Assembly (NCBI GenBank): GCA_041396985.1
Contig: JAWKXO010000005.1
Span: 1 to 64,000 of the forward strand
Length of the DNA: 64,000 nt
DNA from: Emcibacteraceae bacterium
Lineage (GTDB): Bacteria > Pseudomonadota > Alphaproteobacteria > Sphingomonadales > Emcibacteraceae
Direction of reading: 5' to 3'
Shown here: piece by piece, positions 8,112-17,642 of the stretch
How the letters are laid out: every line of letters begins with the position of its first letter
How positions within the stretch are numbered: the stretch's first letter is position 1
Notes under the pieces: model-generated
What the model saw: only the letters and a program-made list of their open reading frames with translations
What the model was told of the DNA's origin: nothing
Database searches by the model: none
Translations under genes and position numbers: made by a program

Positions 8112-8225
8112 GTGTAACTTACTGACAACAAAGTGAGACATGGTAAATTAAAAAGCAGTGATAGGTAGCTGGTTATAATATTAAGTATTGCGATACCGTG
8201 TAATATTGATTTTGGGGAAACATTT

Positions 8226-9317
8226 ATGCACAGTTATTTAAGAACAACTGCACCTCTTGAAGATGAAGTAAAGATGCGAGGCGAGGGCATGATAAAACTT
8301 CGTTTGGGTCATTCACAGGTTGGCACCGTGATTATACCAGATGTGGTATTTATCAATGATGGTCGGAAAGTGCGGTACTTTAGTCCGTCTTTTTTCTCTG
8401 CATGTAATGTAGCTTTTGATATTGAAGAAGGAGTACATCTAGCAAGGTTAACAATTGATTTTGCTTCACCCCACGAGACTTCAGGGACGCGTGTTTTGGT
8501 TGTTATTTGTTCAACAGATCGTGTTCGGTGTTATGACGACGGTGCACAACTCTATAAATGTATAATAGAATGCGATCAGAATATTTCAGACTTCTCTGCG
8601 GGAGATGCAGTCGTTAGAGATGAGGATTTTTCATTGATACTTTTTCATCACTCAACACCAGACGCAATTAAAAGTATTACACGTAGCAAAGAACTGTGGT
8701 CCTCAGCATGGAACTTGCAAGGAACTAGACGACTAAAAAATATTGCCTATGTGTATTTCACAAGTCTATCCAAGATAGATGATATCAATGACTTGGAACG
8801 AATTGCCATGTCATCTCAAGGACAGATAACCTTGACTACAACTAGTCCGGATCAAGCAGAAGAAATTACAACGGTTAATGTTTACAGAGAGAGTACGGAA
8901 GGGCGTACAGCTAAGTTAAAAGTTCAGGTGGGAGTGGAACTATTATCTCCCCCACATTTACGCTTGCATATACCTCGAAGACCTAACACACCATACTACG
9001 AAATTGTTCAGCCAGAAGTGTTCAGAGTTGGACTATTGCCGAAAGCAAAATTGTCGCTCAAGAAAGTATTTTTCAATAAATATTTGGCAACTGTTGATAA
9101 TAGACTTATGGCGGGTTTCGATAATATAATAATGGGGCATGCTTCGACTATTGAAGGATTAAAGGCCCCTTACGATGAAGAAAATACTGATTATTTAATG
9201 CATCTCGAACGCTTGAATTTGGAAAATGATTTATTTGATTTCTGGAAATCACATAAAAACACAGATCAAGTCAGTAATCGTAATCCAGAAAAACGAGAGT
9301 TGGACCCGTTGGAATAG
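8226..9317 (+). CDS. Unknown 363-aa protein; possible ADP-ribosyltransferase-like domain
   Basis: GGGGAAAC lies before the ATG. Residues 20-125 are strand-rich with no match I recognise. From about 135 the sequence reads SLILFHHSTPDAIKSI, then SKELWSSAWNLQGTRRLKNI and AYVYFTSLSKI. A His-bearing strand, a Ser/Trp segment and a Tyr-Phe-Thr strand in this order resemble the H and Y parts of ADP-ribosyltransferase folds. A later YYEIVQPEVFRVGLLP could supply the third motif. This is pattern-based inference, not an identified family. A toxin or defence effector role would fit the neighbours (Abi_C upstream, type I system downstream). The C-terminal 60 residues are charged. Confidence 0.45.
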   Translation: MHSYLRTTAPLEDEVKMRGEGMIKLRLGHSQVGTVIIPDVVFINDGRKVRYFSPSFFSACNVAFDIEEGVHLARLTIDFASPHETSGTRVLVVICSTDRVRCYDDGAQLYKCIIECDQNISDFSAGDAVVRDEDFSLILFHHSTPDAIKSITRSKELWSSAWNLQGTRRLKNIAYVYFTSLSKIDDINDLERIAMSSQGQITLTTTSPDQAEEITTVNVYRESTEGRTAKLKVQVGVELLSPPHLRLHIPRRPNTPYYEIVQPEVFRVGLLPKAKLSLKKVFFNKYLATVDNRLMAGFDNIIMGHASTIEGLKAPYDEENTDYLMHLERLNLENDLFDFWKSHKNTDQVSNRNPEKRELDPLE

Positions 9318-9334
9318 AAATGAATTGTGGATAG

Positions 9335-9610
9335 ATGATAAATTTTCTGGTTTACGACACTGAGACAACTGGAACCGCGACAGAGTTCGATCAGATACTC
9401 CAGGTTGCCGTGTTTGTCACAGATGACGAACTAAACGAAATTGAAGGCATAGATATACTGTGCCAGACACAGTCCCACGTGGTGGCAATTCCATTTGCTC
9501 TTCTGGTTACAAATGTTAGTTTAACACAGATTACAGACAAGACACTTCAAAATCACACAGGGAAATTACCACCCACATATTCGATAATGTTTTTTATCGC
9601 TATCAAGTAA
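9335..9610 (+). pseudogene. Truncated exodeoxyribonuclease I (SbcB-like) N-terminal remnant
   Basis: The 91-aa frame starts like exonuclease I: FLVYDTETTGT carries the DEDD-type first acidic pair, followed by FDQILQVAVFVTDDELNEIE and LVTNVSLTQITDKTLQNH, which match the first 75 or so residues of alphaproteobacterial ExoI. After that the sequence leaves the family and stops, so the other catalytic Asp residues and the rest of a roughly 480-residue enzyme are missing. It cannot be an active nuclease. It lies directly upstream of hsdM and looks like a scar from insertion or recombination of the restriction cassette. Confidence 0.65.
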
Positions 9611-9665
9611 GGTTTAATTTGTTTAAGAATAGGGAAAAATAAATCTTAGAGGGAAAAACGAGTAA

Positions 9666-12122
9666 ATGGCGATTAAGAAGACTGAGTTATATGCTTCACT
9701 TTGGGCGAGTTGTGATGAGTTGCGGGGTGGTATGGATGCCTCACAATATAAAAATTATATCCTGACCCTGCTTTTTGTGAAGTATATTTCAGATAAATAT
9801 AAGGGAAAATCTCGTCCTGTAATAGAAATCCCAGATGGTGCCTCATTCGATGATATGGTTGCCTTAAAAGGTAAATCCAATATTGGCGAACAAATGAATA
9901 TTATCGTACGGGAACTTGCACAAGCCAATGATCGTGACTGGCTGGCGGGTGCAGATAACGATTTCGATAATGAAGACCGCCTTGGTAAAGGCAAGGCATT
10001 GGTCGATCGGCTATCCAACCTTGTGGGTATTTTTGAAAATCTTGATCTGGGAAGCAATCGTGCTGACGGGGATGATTTGCTTGGTGATGCCTATGAATAT
10101 TTAATGCGCCATTTCGCAACAGAAAGCGGAAAAAGCAAAGGACAGTTTTATACACCCTCAGAGGTATCAATAATTCTATCAAAAGTACTTGGAATTAATA
10201 AATATACAAAACAGGATGAAACGGCATACGATCCAACTTGCGGTTCCGGCTCGTTACTTTTGAAGGTGAATGATGAAGCACCCAATGGTCTAAGCCTTTA
10301 TGGGCAGGAAAAAGAACATGCCACCGCAGCCCTTGCTCGTATGAATATGGATATTCATGACAGTCCCTCTGCAGAAATTTGGCAGGATGACACGATATCA
10401 GAACCTCATTGGAAAAATCCTGATGGAAGCTTGCAAACATTTGATTATGCTGTTGCCAACCCACCTTTTTCCCTGAAGGCATGGAGTTCAGGGATAATAG
10501 TAAGCGAAGATAAATATAAACGCTTTGAATATGGTGAACCACCAGAAAAAAATGGTGATTACGCTTTCTTGCTGCATATTATTAAATCCTTAAAAAGCAA
10601 AGGTAAGGGCGCTGTGATCTTACCACATGGTGTATTGTTTCGTGGCAATGCAGAGGCAACCATTCGCCGAAATTTAGTTATACAGGGTTATATTAAGGGG
10701 ATTATTGGCCTCCCCGCAAACCTCTTTTACGGTACAGGCATTCCCGCCTGTATTATCGTTATCGATAAGGAGCATACTGGCCTAGAAAACCCGATTTTTA
10801 TGGTTGATGCCAGCAAAGGCTATATCAAGGACGGCAACAAAAACCGCCTTCGGTCACAAGACATTCACAAGATTGTTGATGTTTTTAACAAACAGATTGA
10901 AATTGATCGTTATTCAAGGTTGGTTCCGTATAATGAAATTGCAACCAAGAATGAATTTAACTTGAATATTCCCCGTTACATTGACAGCAGTGAACCAGAA
11001 GATATTCATGACCTTGACGCGCACCTGAATGGCGGTATCCCGCTTGCTGATATTAACGCGCTGCAAAATTATTGGGACGTTTTTCCAACCTTAAAAGACA
11101 CCTTGTTCAGTGAAAATGATGAACGGGAAGGGTATGCCAAAGCACTGGTTGATGCCAAAGAGATCAAAACCACCATTTTGAACCATAAAGAGTTTACCAA
11201 TTTCAAAGACAATGCCCTTGACTTGTTTGAAGGTTGGAAAGCTGCACATTTAAATGCGCTTGAAAATATAAAGGTCGGCGACAAGCCAAAAGAGCTGATT
11301 TTCGATCTTTCAGAAGATTTGCTTAATCGCTTTGCGGCTGCTGACCTGCTTTCCAAATATGACATCTATCAAATCCTGATGGATTACTGGCGTGATGTTA
11401 TGCAGGATGATGTCTTTATGATTAGTCAAGATGGATGGTCCGCCGTCAATGTTGTACGTGAAATCATCCCGGTGAAAGATAAAAATGGTAATAATGTTTA
11501 TAAGGAAGAGGCGGATTTTGAATTCAGCACCGCCAAGACAAAACGCAAGTATAAAAGCGATATCCTACCGCCGAAGTTGGTAATTCAGAAATATTTTCTT
11601 AGAGAGCAAACTAACATTAATAGCGTACAGTCTGACCTTGATAACGCTACGCAAGCGTTAGAGAGCTATATTGAAGCAAACAGCGGCGAAGATGGCGTGC
11701 TGGAAGACGCCAAAACCGATAAGGGATCGGTAACAAATGCAAGTATCAAAACACGGTTGAAAGAAGTATCTGACGCTGAAGAAATAGCCATACTGAAAAA
11801 ATGCGCTGAACTCATCAGTGATGAAGCAACAACCAAGAAATACAAGAAGCATCTGGAGGATGAACTTAACGAAAAAGTCTTTAATAAAATTCCAACCATT
11901 CCTTTGGATGAAATTAAGCAACTTGTCATCCATGATAAATGGCTGGCAAGCATTGAAACATGCATTACGGATGAGATTGAGCGAATGACACAGCAACTGA
12001 CGAACCGTGTAAAGCAATTAGAAGAACGCTATGCCAAAACTCTGCAAAGTCTCAATAAAGATGTGATTGATTATACGAAACTTGTTGAAAAGCAGCTGCA
12101 AAAGATGGGACTTTCATGGTGA
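9666..12122 (+). CDS. hsdM: Type I restriction-modification system, DNA methyltransferase subunit
   Basis: The 818-aa protein begins with the helical HsdM_N region (residues 1-150, YKNYILTLLFVKYISDKYKG) and continues into the N6-adenine methyltransferase core. That core has the SAM-binding motif DPTCGSGSLL at about 189 and the catalytic NPPF at about 264. The C-terminal 350 residues are long and helical with coiled-coil character, making it larger than the classical 530-residue HsdM, as in the family variants paired with this kind of HsdS and HsdR. It methylates adenine at the site chosen by HsdS and is also part of the cutting complex. AGAGG precedes the start. Its end overlaps the hsdS start by 7 bases. 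Confidence 0.95.
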   Translation: MAIKKTELYASLWASCDELRGGMDASQYKNYILTLLFVKYISDKYKGKSRPVIEIPDGASFDDMVALKGKSNIGEQMNIIVRELAQANDRDWLAGADNDFDNEDRLGKGKALVDRLSNLVGIFENLDLGSNRADGDDLLGDAYEYLMRHFATESGKSKGQFYTPSEVSIILSKVLGINKYTKQDETAYDPTCGSGSLLLKVNDEAPNGLSLYGQEKEHATAALARMNMDIHDSPSAEIWQDDTISEPHWKNPDGSLQTFDYAVANPPFSLKAWSSGIIVSEDKYKRFEYGEPPEKNGDYAFLLHIIKSLKSKGKGAVILPHGVLFRGNAEATIRRNLVIQGYIKGIIGLPANLFYGTGIPACIIVIDKEHTGLENPIFMVDASKGYIKDGNKNRLRSQDIHKIVDVFNKQIEIDRYSRLVPYNEIATKNEFNLNIPRYIDSSEPEDIHDLDAHLNGGIPLADINALQNYWDVFPTLKDTLFSENDEREGYAKALVDAKEIKTTILNHKEFTNFKDNALDLFEGWKAAHLNALENIKVGDKPKELIFDLSEDLLNRFAAADLLSKYDIYQILMDYWRDVMQDDVFMISQDGWSAVNVVREIIPVKDKNGNNVYKEEADFEFSTAKTKRKYKSDILPPKLVIQKYFLREQTNINSVQSDLDNATQALESYIEANSGEDGVLEDAKTDKGSVTNASIKTRLKEVSDAEEIAILKKCAELISDEATTKKYKKHLEDELNEKVFNKIPTIPLDEIKQLVIHDKWLASIETCITDEIERMTQQLTNRVKQLEERYAKTLQSLNKDVIDYTKLVEKQLQKMGLSW

Positions 12123-13429
12123 GGGCTGGATTTACACAAACCGAATTTGATGAAATCCCTAAGGATTGGACAAAAATAAGTATTGGGAGTGATGCTAGTT
12201 TAAATGCTCGTATTGGTTGGCAGGCTCTTACTACAAATGAATATGAAACTTCTGGTGATTACTATTTGGTAACCGGAACAGATTTCATTGGTGGACGTGT
12301 AAACTGGGATACTTGTCACTTTATAAGCAAATGGCGATATTCACAGGATAAGAAAATTCAGCTTAAAAATGGTGATGTACTAATCACTAAAGACGGAACG
12401 ATTGGCAAAGCGGGATATGTTGAAGACCTCTATTTACCTGCTACACTCAACAGCGGGGTTTTTGTAATTCGTCCCCTTGAAAATAAATTTGTACCCTTAT
12501 TTCTTTACTATACATTGACCTCAAGAGTTTTTGATGAATTTCTAAATCGAATAACCGCAGGTTCAACCATTACACATTTGTATCAAAAAGATTTTGTGAA
12601 TTTTGAATTTTATGCACCTGAGGTTAAGGAACAAGAGGAAATAGCTGAAGCATTATCAGATGTGGATGGGTTGATTAGTGCGTTGGAAAAGCAGATCGCG
12701 AAAAAGAAGGATATCAAAGCCGCTGCTATGCAGCAGTTGCTAACTGGTAAAAAACGCTTGCCCGGATTTGGTGGGGGTAATGGATACAAACAAACTGAAT
12801 TCGGCCTTATTCCAGAAGATTGGGAAATATTTGATCTAGCTGATGTGATGCAGAGTGGTTTAAATTCAATCAAGATAGGACCTTTTGGGAGTGCGTTAAA
12901 AGCGGAATTTTTAACGAAAACAGGATATAAGGTGTATGGTCAAGAAAACGTATTTGAAAGTAACATGGAACTCGGATCAAGGTACATTTGTGACGAGCGG
13001 TATCAAAAGTTGAAAAGTTGTAAGTTAGAATGTGGCGATTTTTTGATATCCATGATGGGGACAATAGGTAAAACGTTTATTGTTCCACATAATTTTGATC
13101 CCGGTATAATGGATAGTCACCTGATAAGGTTGAAAATAAATTCGACAAAACTTTGTCCAAATTTGCTTACTTATTTGTTTAAATCACCAATTATTTTTAA
13201 GCAGATAGATCAACTATCAGTAGGTGGGATCATGGATGGTTTGAGTTCAAAAATTATCAAATCACTATTACTCCCATTACCACGTATAGAGGAACAAAGA
13301 GCTATAGCCGAAATATTTATGAGTATGGACGACGAACTAAAATCTCTCATTGCAAGGCTCACAAAAACAAAAATGATCAAGCAAGGCATGATGCAGGAGT
13401 TGTTAACGGGGAAAACGCGGCTAATATGA
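12116..13429 (+). CDS. hsdS: Type I restriction-modification system, specificity subunit
   Basis: The 437-aa protein has the two-target-domain layout. A first variable region (about 10-170) is closed by EEIAEALSDVDGLISALEKQ and MQQLLTGKKRLPGF. A second variable region (about 225-390) is closed by the matching repeat RAIAEIFMSMDDELKSLIAR and MQELLTGKTRL. Each conserved repeat is the helical spacer that sets the distance between half-sites and binds HsdM. Both halves are complete, so a bipartite recognition sequence is expected; the actual sequence cannot be read from the protein. It overlaps hsdM by 7 bases and precedes hsdR by 16. Confidence 0.95.
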   Translation: MVRAGFTQTEFDEIPKDWTKISIGSDASLNARIGWQALTTNEYETSGDYYLVTGTDFIGGRVNWDTCHFISKWRYSQDKKIQLKNGDVLITKDGTIGKAGYVEDLYLPATLNSGVFVIRPLENKFVPLFLYYTLTSRVFDEFLNRITAGSTITHLYQKDFVNFEFYAPEVKEQEEIAEALSDVDGLISALEKQIAKKKDIKAAAMQQLLTGKKRLPGFGGGNGYKQTEFGLIPEDWEIFDLADVMQSGLNSIKIGPFGSALKAEFLTKTGYKVYGQENVFESNMELGSRYICDERYQKLKSCKLECGDFLISMMGTIGKTFIVPHNFDPGIMDSHLIRLKINSTKLCPNLLTYLFKSPIIFKQIDQLSVGGIMDGLSSKIIKSLLLPLPRIEEQRAIAEIFMSMDDELKSLIARLTKTKMIKQGMMQELLTGKTRLI

Positions 13430-13445
13430 TTTTAAGGGGGAATAA

Positions 13446-16400
13446 ATGCCGAAAATAGGACAAATTGAACGGGCAACGCAGAACCGTGTTGTTAAACTGT
13501 TTAAACGTGACCTTGGTTATGACTATCTGGGGGATTGGCAAGACCGCTACGGCAACAGCAATATTGAAAAAGAATTGCTTGCAACGTGGTTATTATCCCA
13601 AGGGTATAATGATGTTCTTATAAAACGTGCCATCGCCAAACTGGAACAGGCGGCGGCCCTTGGAGGCGGTAAAAAGCTCTATGATGCCAATAAGGATGTT
13701 TATAGCCTTCTGCGGTATGGTGCCAAGGTAAAGGATGGTGCGGGTGATCAAAATCAACCCGTCTATCTTATCAACTGGAAGGAGCCACTTAAAAACCATT
13801 TTGCCATCGCCGAAGAAGTATCCATTCAAGGCGAGAATAAAAAGCGCCCCGATGTGGTTTTATATGTGAATGGTATTGCTGTTGGCGTGATCGAGTTAAA
13901 AAGATCCTGTGTATCCGTATCAGAAGGCATTCACCAAAACCTTGATAATCAGAAAAAGACCTTTATTCGTGATTTTTTTACCACCATGCAACTTGTGATG
14001 GCGGGGAATGATAGCGAAGGCATGCGCTACGGCACCATTGAAACCCCGGAAAAACATTATTACCAGTGGAAAGAGGACGTTTCCAATCCCTTTTCAGAGC
14101 TGTTGGATTTTCATATAAGTCGCATGTGCAGCAAAGAACGGCTTATAGAGATTATTCACGATTTTATCGTTTTTGATGCGGGCACCAAGAAAACATGTCG
14201 CCATAACCAGTATTTTGGTGTTAACGCCGCGCAAAAGCATGTGAAAGACCACGAGAACGGCATTATCTGGCATACACAAGGGTCAGGTAAAAGCCTGACG
14301 ATGGTGTGGCTTGCCAAATGGATACGCGAAAATGTGGATGATGCACGTGTTTTGGTGATTACCGACCGCACAGAGTTGGATGACCAGATTGAAAAAGTTT
14401 TTTACGGGGTGGATGAGAAAATCCACCGCACCAAAAGCGGTGCCGACCTTATCGCGACACTCAATAACACTATCCCGTGGCTTATATGCTCACTTGTGCA
14501 TAAGTTTGGCACACCTTCAGAAGATTATGATGCAACAGAAGATTTTATAGAGGACCTTAAAAAAAACCTGCCGACCGATTTTAAAGCCAAAGGTAATTTG
14601 TTCGTCTTTGTCGATGAATGTCACCGCACACAGTCCGGCAAATTGCATGAAGCAATGAAAGCCATTTTGCCGGACGCGATGTTTATTGGCTTTACGGGTA
14701 CGCCGCTGCTGGTTGAGGATAAGAAAAAAAGCTTTGAAGTTTTTGGAAGACCTATCCACACATACAAATTTGACGAGGCGGTTGCGGATGGTGTGATCCT
14801 TGATTTACGTTATGAAGCACGGGATATTGATCAATATGTAAAATCACAGTCAAAGGTCGATCAATGGTTTGATATTAAGACCAGTGGGTTATCAGATGCA
14901 GCACGGGCACGTCTAAAGCTACGTTGGGGGACAATGAAAAAGGTTTTGTCCAGCCAAAGCAGATTGGAACAAATTGTTGCTGATATTTTATTGGATATGG
15001 AAACCAGACCACGTCTTATGGATGGGCGGGGTAATGCCATGCTTGTTTGCTCCAGCATTTATCAGGCGTGTAAGGTGTATGAATTATTTAGCAAAACCGA
15101 CCTAAACGGAAAATGCGCCATTGTCACCAGTTACCAGCCTTCGGACGCAGATATAAAGGGCGAAGAAACAGGAGCCGGAAAAACAGAAAAAATAAGACAG
15201 TATGATATCTATAAAAAGATGTTGGCTGATTACTTTGAAGAAAGCGAAGCTGACGCAATTCACAAAGCCGAAGAGTTTGAAAAGCAGGTAAAGAAGAAGT
15301 TTGTTGAGGAACCTGGCCAAATGCGGCTTTTGATCGTGGTTGATAAGCTTTTAACGGGCTTCGACGCACCGTCGGCAACTTATCTTTATATTGATAAGTC
15401 CATGCGGGATCATGGTTTATTTCAAGCGATTTGCCGGGTGAATAGACTGGACGGCGATGATAAAGAATATGGCTATATCATCGATTATAAAGATCTGTTT
15501 AATTATATCGAAGGGGCAATTTCAGATTATACATCGGGTGCTTTTGATAAGTTTGCAGCGTCAGACATTAAAGGACTGCTAACAGACCGCATTGATAAGG
15601 CACGGGAAAAACTGGAAGCGAGTAGGGAAACGATTAAAGCGGTGTGTGAGCCGGTAATGGAGCCGCGCAATCAAGAAGATTACATTCGATATTTTTGCGG
15701 TGATGTAACGCAAAAAGAAGACCTTGGTGAAAATGAACCAAAACGCATTGCACTTTATAAAGCTGCGGCCTCTTTTGTTCGTGCCTATGCAAATCTTGCT
15801 AATGAAATGCATTTAGCCGGTTATAGTGATGATGAAAGCAAAACCATTAAAGGTGAGGTTGAACATTACCACAAGGTTAGCGAGGAAATTAAACTTGCCA
15901 GTGGTGATTATGTCGATATGAAACTGTACGAGCCCGCCATGAGGCACCTGCTTGACGCTTATATTCGTGCAGAAGACAGTGAAATAATTGCTGACTTTGA
16001 TGATATGGGATTAATTGATCTCATTATCAATAGAGGGGACGAAGGGATACAATCAGTACAAAGTTCGATGAATTTTAGCGAAGGATCAATGGCCGAAACC
16101 ATTGAGAACAATATGCGCCGTACAATTATTGATGCCCAATCTGTTAATCCAAAATATTATGAAAAAATGTCTGAAGTACTAGATGCGTTGATTGAAGAGC
16201 GAAGACAACAGGCGATTGATTATCAAGCCTATTTGGAAAAGGTAAAAGAGCTTGCATTGAAGGTGACTAATCCTGGAGGAGTTAATCCTGATGAACACCC
16301 TGACGCTATTGATACTCCCGGCAAAAAAGCCATTTATGATAATTTCGGACAAGACGAAGCATTGACTGTGGCGATTGATGCCGCGGTTCGGGTTACGAAG

Positions 16401-16529
16401 AAAGCGAATTGGGTCGGAAATATTACCAAAGAACGTGAAGTGGCCGGTGCAATATATGAGGTCGTTAAAGATGAGAAACTTGTTGATCCAATCCTTGAGT
16501 TAGTGAAGAACCAACATGAATACCAATAA
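13446..16529 (+). CDS. hsdR: Type I restriction-modification system, restriction/translocase subunit
   Basis: The 1027-aa protein carries the PD-(D/E)xK nuclease near residue 148 (DVVLYVNGIAVGVIELKR), then a superfamily 2 motor: Walker A TQGSGKSLT at about 277, DECH at about 389, and GFTGTPLL soon after. The C-terminal half has the helicase second lobe (LLIVVDKLLTGFDAPSATYL, then RVNRLDGDDKEYG) and a long helical tail for binding HsdM/HsdS. It pulls DNA through the complex and cuts away from the site. AAGGGGG lies just before the ATG. All key motifs are present, so the system looks functional. Confidence 0.95.
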   Translation: MPKIGQIERATQNRVVKLFKRDLGYDYLGDWQDRYGNSNIEKELLATWLLSQGYNDVLIKRAIAKLEQAAALGGGKKLYDANKDVYSLLRYGAKVKDGAGDQNQPVYLINWKEPLKNHFAIAEEVSIQGENKKRPDVVLYVNGIAVGVIELKRSCVSVSEGIHQNLDNQKKTFIRDFFTTMQLVMAGNDSEGMRYGTIETPEKHYYQWKEDVSNPFSELLDFHISRMCSKERLIEIIHDFIVFDAGTKKTCRHNQYFGVNAAQKHVKDHENGIIWHTQGSGKSLTMVWLAKWIRENVDDARVLVITDRTELDDQIEKVFYGVDEKIHRTKSGADLIATLNNTIPWLICSLVHKFGTPSEDYDATEDFIEDLKKNLPTDFKAKGNLFVFVDECHRTQSGKLHEAMKAILPDAMFIGFTGTPLLVEDKKKSFEVFGRPIHTYKFDEAVADGVILDLRYEARDIDQYVKSQSKVDQWFDIKTSGLSDAARARLKLRWGTMKKVLSSQSRLEQIVADILLDMETRPRLMDGRGNAMLVCSSIYQACKVYELFSKTDLNGKCAIVTSYQPSDADIKGEETGAGKTEKIRQYDIYKKMLADYFEESEADAIHKAEEFEKQVKKKFVEEPGQMRLLIVVDKLLTGFDAPSATYLYIDKSMRDHGLFQAICRVNRLDGDDKEYGYIIDYKDLFNYIEGAISDYTSGAFDKFAASDIKGLLTDRIDKAREKLEASRETIKAVCEPVMEPRNQEDYIRYFCGDVTQKEDLGENEPKRIALYKAAASFVRAYANLANEMHLAGYSDDESKTIKGEVEHYHKVSEEIKLASGDYVDMKLYEPAMRHLLDAYIRAEDSEIIADFDDMGLIDLIINRGDEGIQSVQSSMNFSEGSMAETIENNMRRTIIDAQSVNPKYYEKMSEVLDALIEERRQQAIDYQAYLEKVKELALKVTNPGGVNPDEHPDAIDTPGKKAIYDNFGQDEALTVAIDAAVRVTKKANWVGNITKEREVAGAIYEVVKDEKLVDPILELVKNQHEYQ

Positions 16530-17244
16530 TTATACTATCAATGTATCTGATACACCTGTTGAAGTAATACGTAAAAGTGTGAAGAATTTGCACCTCAGTG
16601 TATATCCGCCAAATGGGCATGTTCGCATCACTGTGCCAGAACGCATGGAAGATGAAAATATACGGCTTGCTGTGATTTCAAGACTTGAATGGATACGGGA
16701 GAAACAATCCGAATTTAAGGCACAACCAAGACAAACTGAACGCCAATATATTTCAGGCGAGAGCCACTATTTTGAAGGTAAACGTTATTTACTGAATGTC
16801 ATAGAACGTAAAGGTAAAGAAAAAGTAGAATTAACCAATAATGCTAAGCTTATTCTTTATATTAAACCAAATACAACACGAGATTGGAGAGCAGCAATAT
16901 TCAATGAATGGTATCGCGTTCACCTGAAAAATAAATTGTCCCAACTTTTGCTGAAGTGGCAAGCCAAAGTTGGCAAGAAGCCAAATCATATACAAATTAA
17001 ACGTATGAAGACCAGGTGGGGCAGCTGTAATACTCAAACCGGACGTATTCTAATTAACCTAGAACTGGCTAAGAAGCCGCCTGAGTGCTTGGAATATATT
17101 CTTGTGCATGAACTTGTCCATTTACACGAACGGCATCACAATGAGGCTTTTATTCGGCATATGAATAGATGTATGCCAAAATGGAAATTCTATCGAGATA
17201 CACTTAAAAGTGAACCTTTAGCACATGAGGATTGGGACTATTAA
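16516..17244 (+). CDS. YgjP/WrpT-type M48-like zinc metalloprotease (DUF45)
   Basis: The 242-aa product has the DUF45 signature: RMKTRWGSCNTQTGRILIN followed by YILVHELVHLHERHH with the HExxH zinc-binding motif at about 199-203, and the downstream F..HM...MP segment. This SprT-like protease family is very often encoded directly after hsdR in type I operons. Its role there is not settled; cleaving restriction subunits to limit self-damage is a reasonable guess only. It overlaps the end of hsdR by 14 bases, so the two are translationally coupled. Confidence 0.9.
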   Translation: MNTNNYTINVSDTPVEVIRKSVKNLHLSVYPPNGHVRITVPERMEDENIRLAVISRLEWIREKQSEFKAQPRQTERQYISGESHYFEGKRYLLNVIERKGKEKVELTNNAKLILYIKPNTTRDWRAAIFNEWYRVHLKNKLSQLLLKWQAKVGKKPNHIQIKRMKTRWGSCNTQTGRILINLELAKKPPECLEYILVHELVHLHERHHNEAFIRHMNRCMPKWKFYRDTLKSEPLAHEDWDY

Positions 17245-17408
17245 TGTGTCCAATAAAATTAGGTTTTATTGAAGGGGATACATGTTTTGCTATCTACGCC
17301 AAATTAAACATTACTAAATAGCACTACCAGCTTTGTATCCACTTTTGAAATTTACTCAAAATCTTCTCTCTAGAATAGTAAAGTTGTTAGAAATCAATAA
17401 AGGGGTTG

Positions 17409-17430
17409 TGCTGAGCCCTACAGCTCAGCA
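17409..17430 (-). terminator. Hairpin overlapping the end of the lipoprotein gene
   Basis: TGCTGAGC (17409-17416) pairs perfectly with GCTCAGCA (17423-17430) around a 6-base loop. On the minus strand it spans the last codons of the lipoprotein gene, and the following sequence (CAACCCCTTTATT) has only a weak U-run. A terminator role is possible but not strong. Confidence 0.35.
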
Positions 17431-17633
17431 TCCAATCTTTTATATCCGGCTGTTTCATAATCCTTGGCACACTTTTCAGCTGCTGACCAAGGGTCAAGAT
17501 CGTTCCAAGGATCGCCCTTACACTCTGCGGTTTGTTTTGTTTCCGGATGTTGTAATACTATAATTGATTTGCGGCCATTGGCACATCCGGCTGTGGTCGC
17601 AATCAATAACAAAGATACTAATACTTTTTTCAT
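17418..17633 (-). CDS. Small predicted lipoprotein
   Basis: The 71-aa product has a lipoprotein signal peptide: MKKVLVSLLLIATTAGC, with the lipobox ending in Cys17. The mature part is about 54 residues with Cys in AECKGDP and EKCAKDY that could form a disulfide. It is likely fixed in the outer membrane. It follows the integrase gene on the same strand with a 9-base gap. No function is recognised; small lipoproteins of this kind are common passengers on mobile elements. Confidence 0.7.
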   Translation of the reverse strand: MKKVLVSLLLIATTAGCANGRKSIIVLQHPETKQTAECKGDPWNDLDPWSAAEKCAKDYETAGYKRLDAEL

Positions 17634-17642
17634 AAAGTCTCC

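Noticed and set aside
17245..17408. A left attachment-site repeat close to the integrase
   Set aside because: No sequence matching the 3' end of tRNA-Asn is found here or further left in the window.
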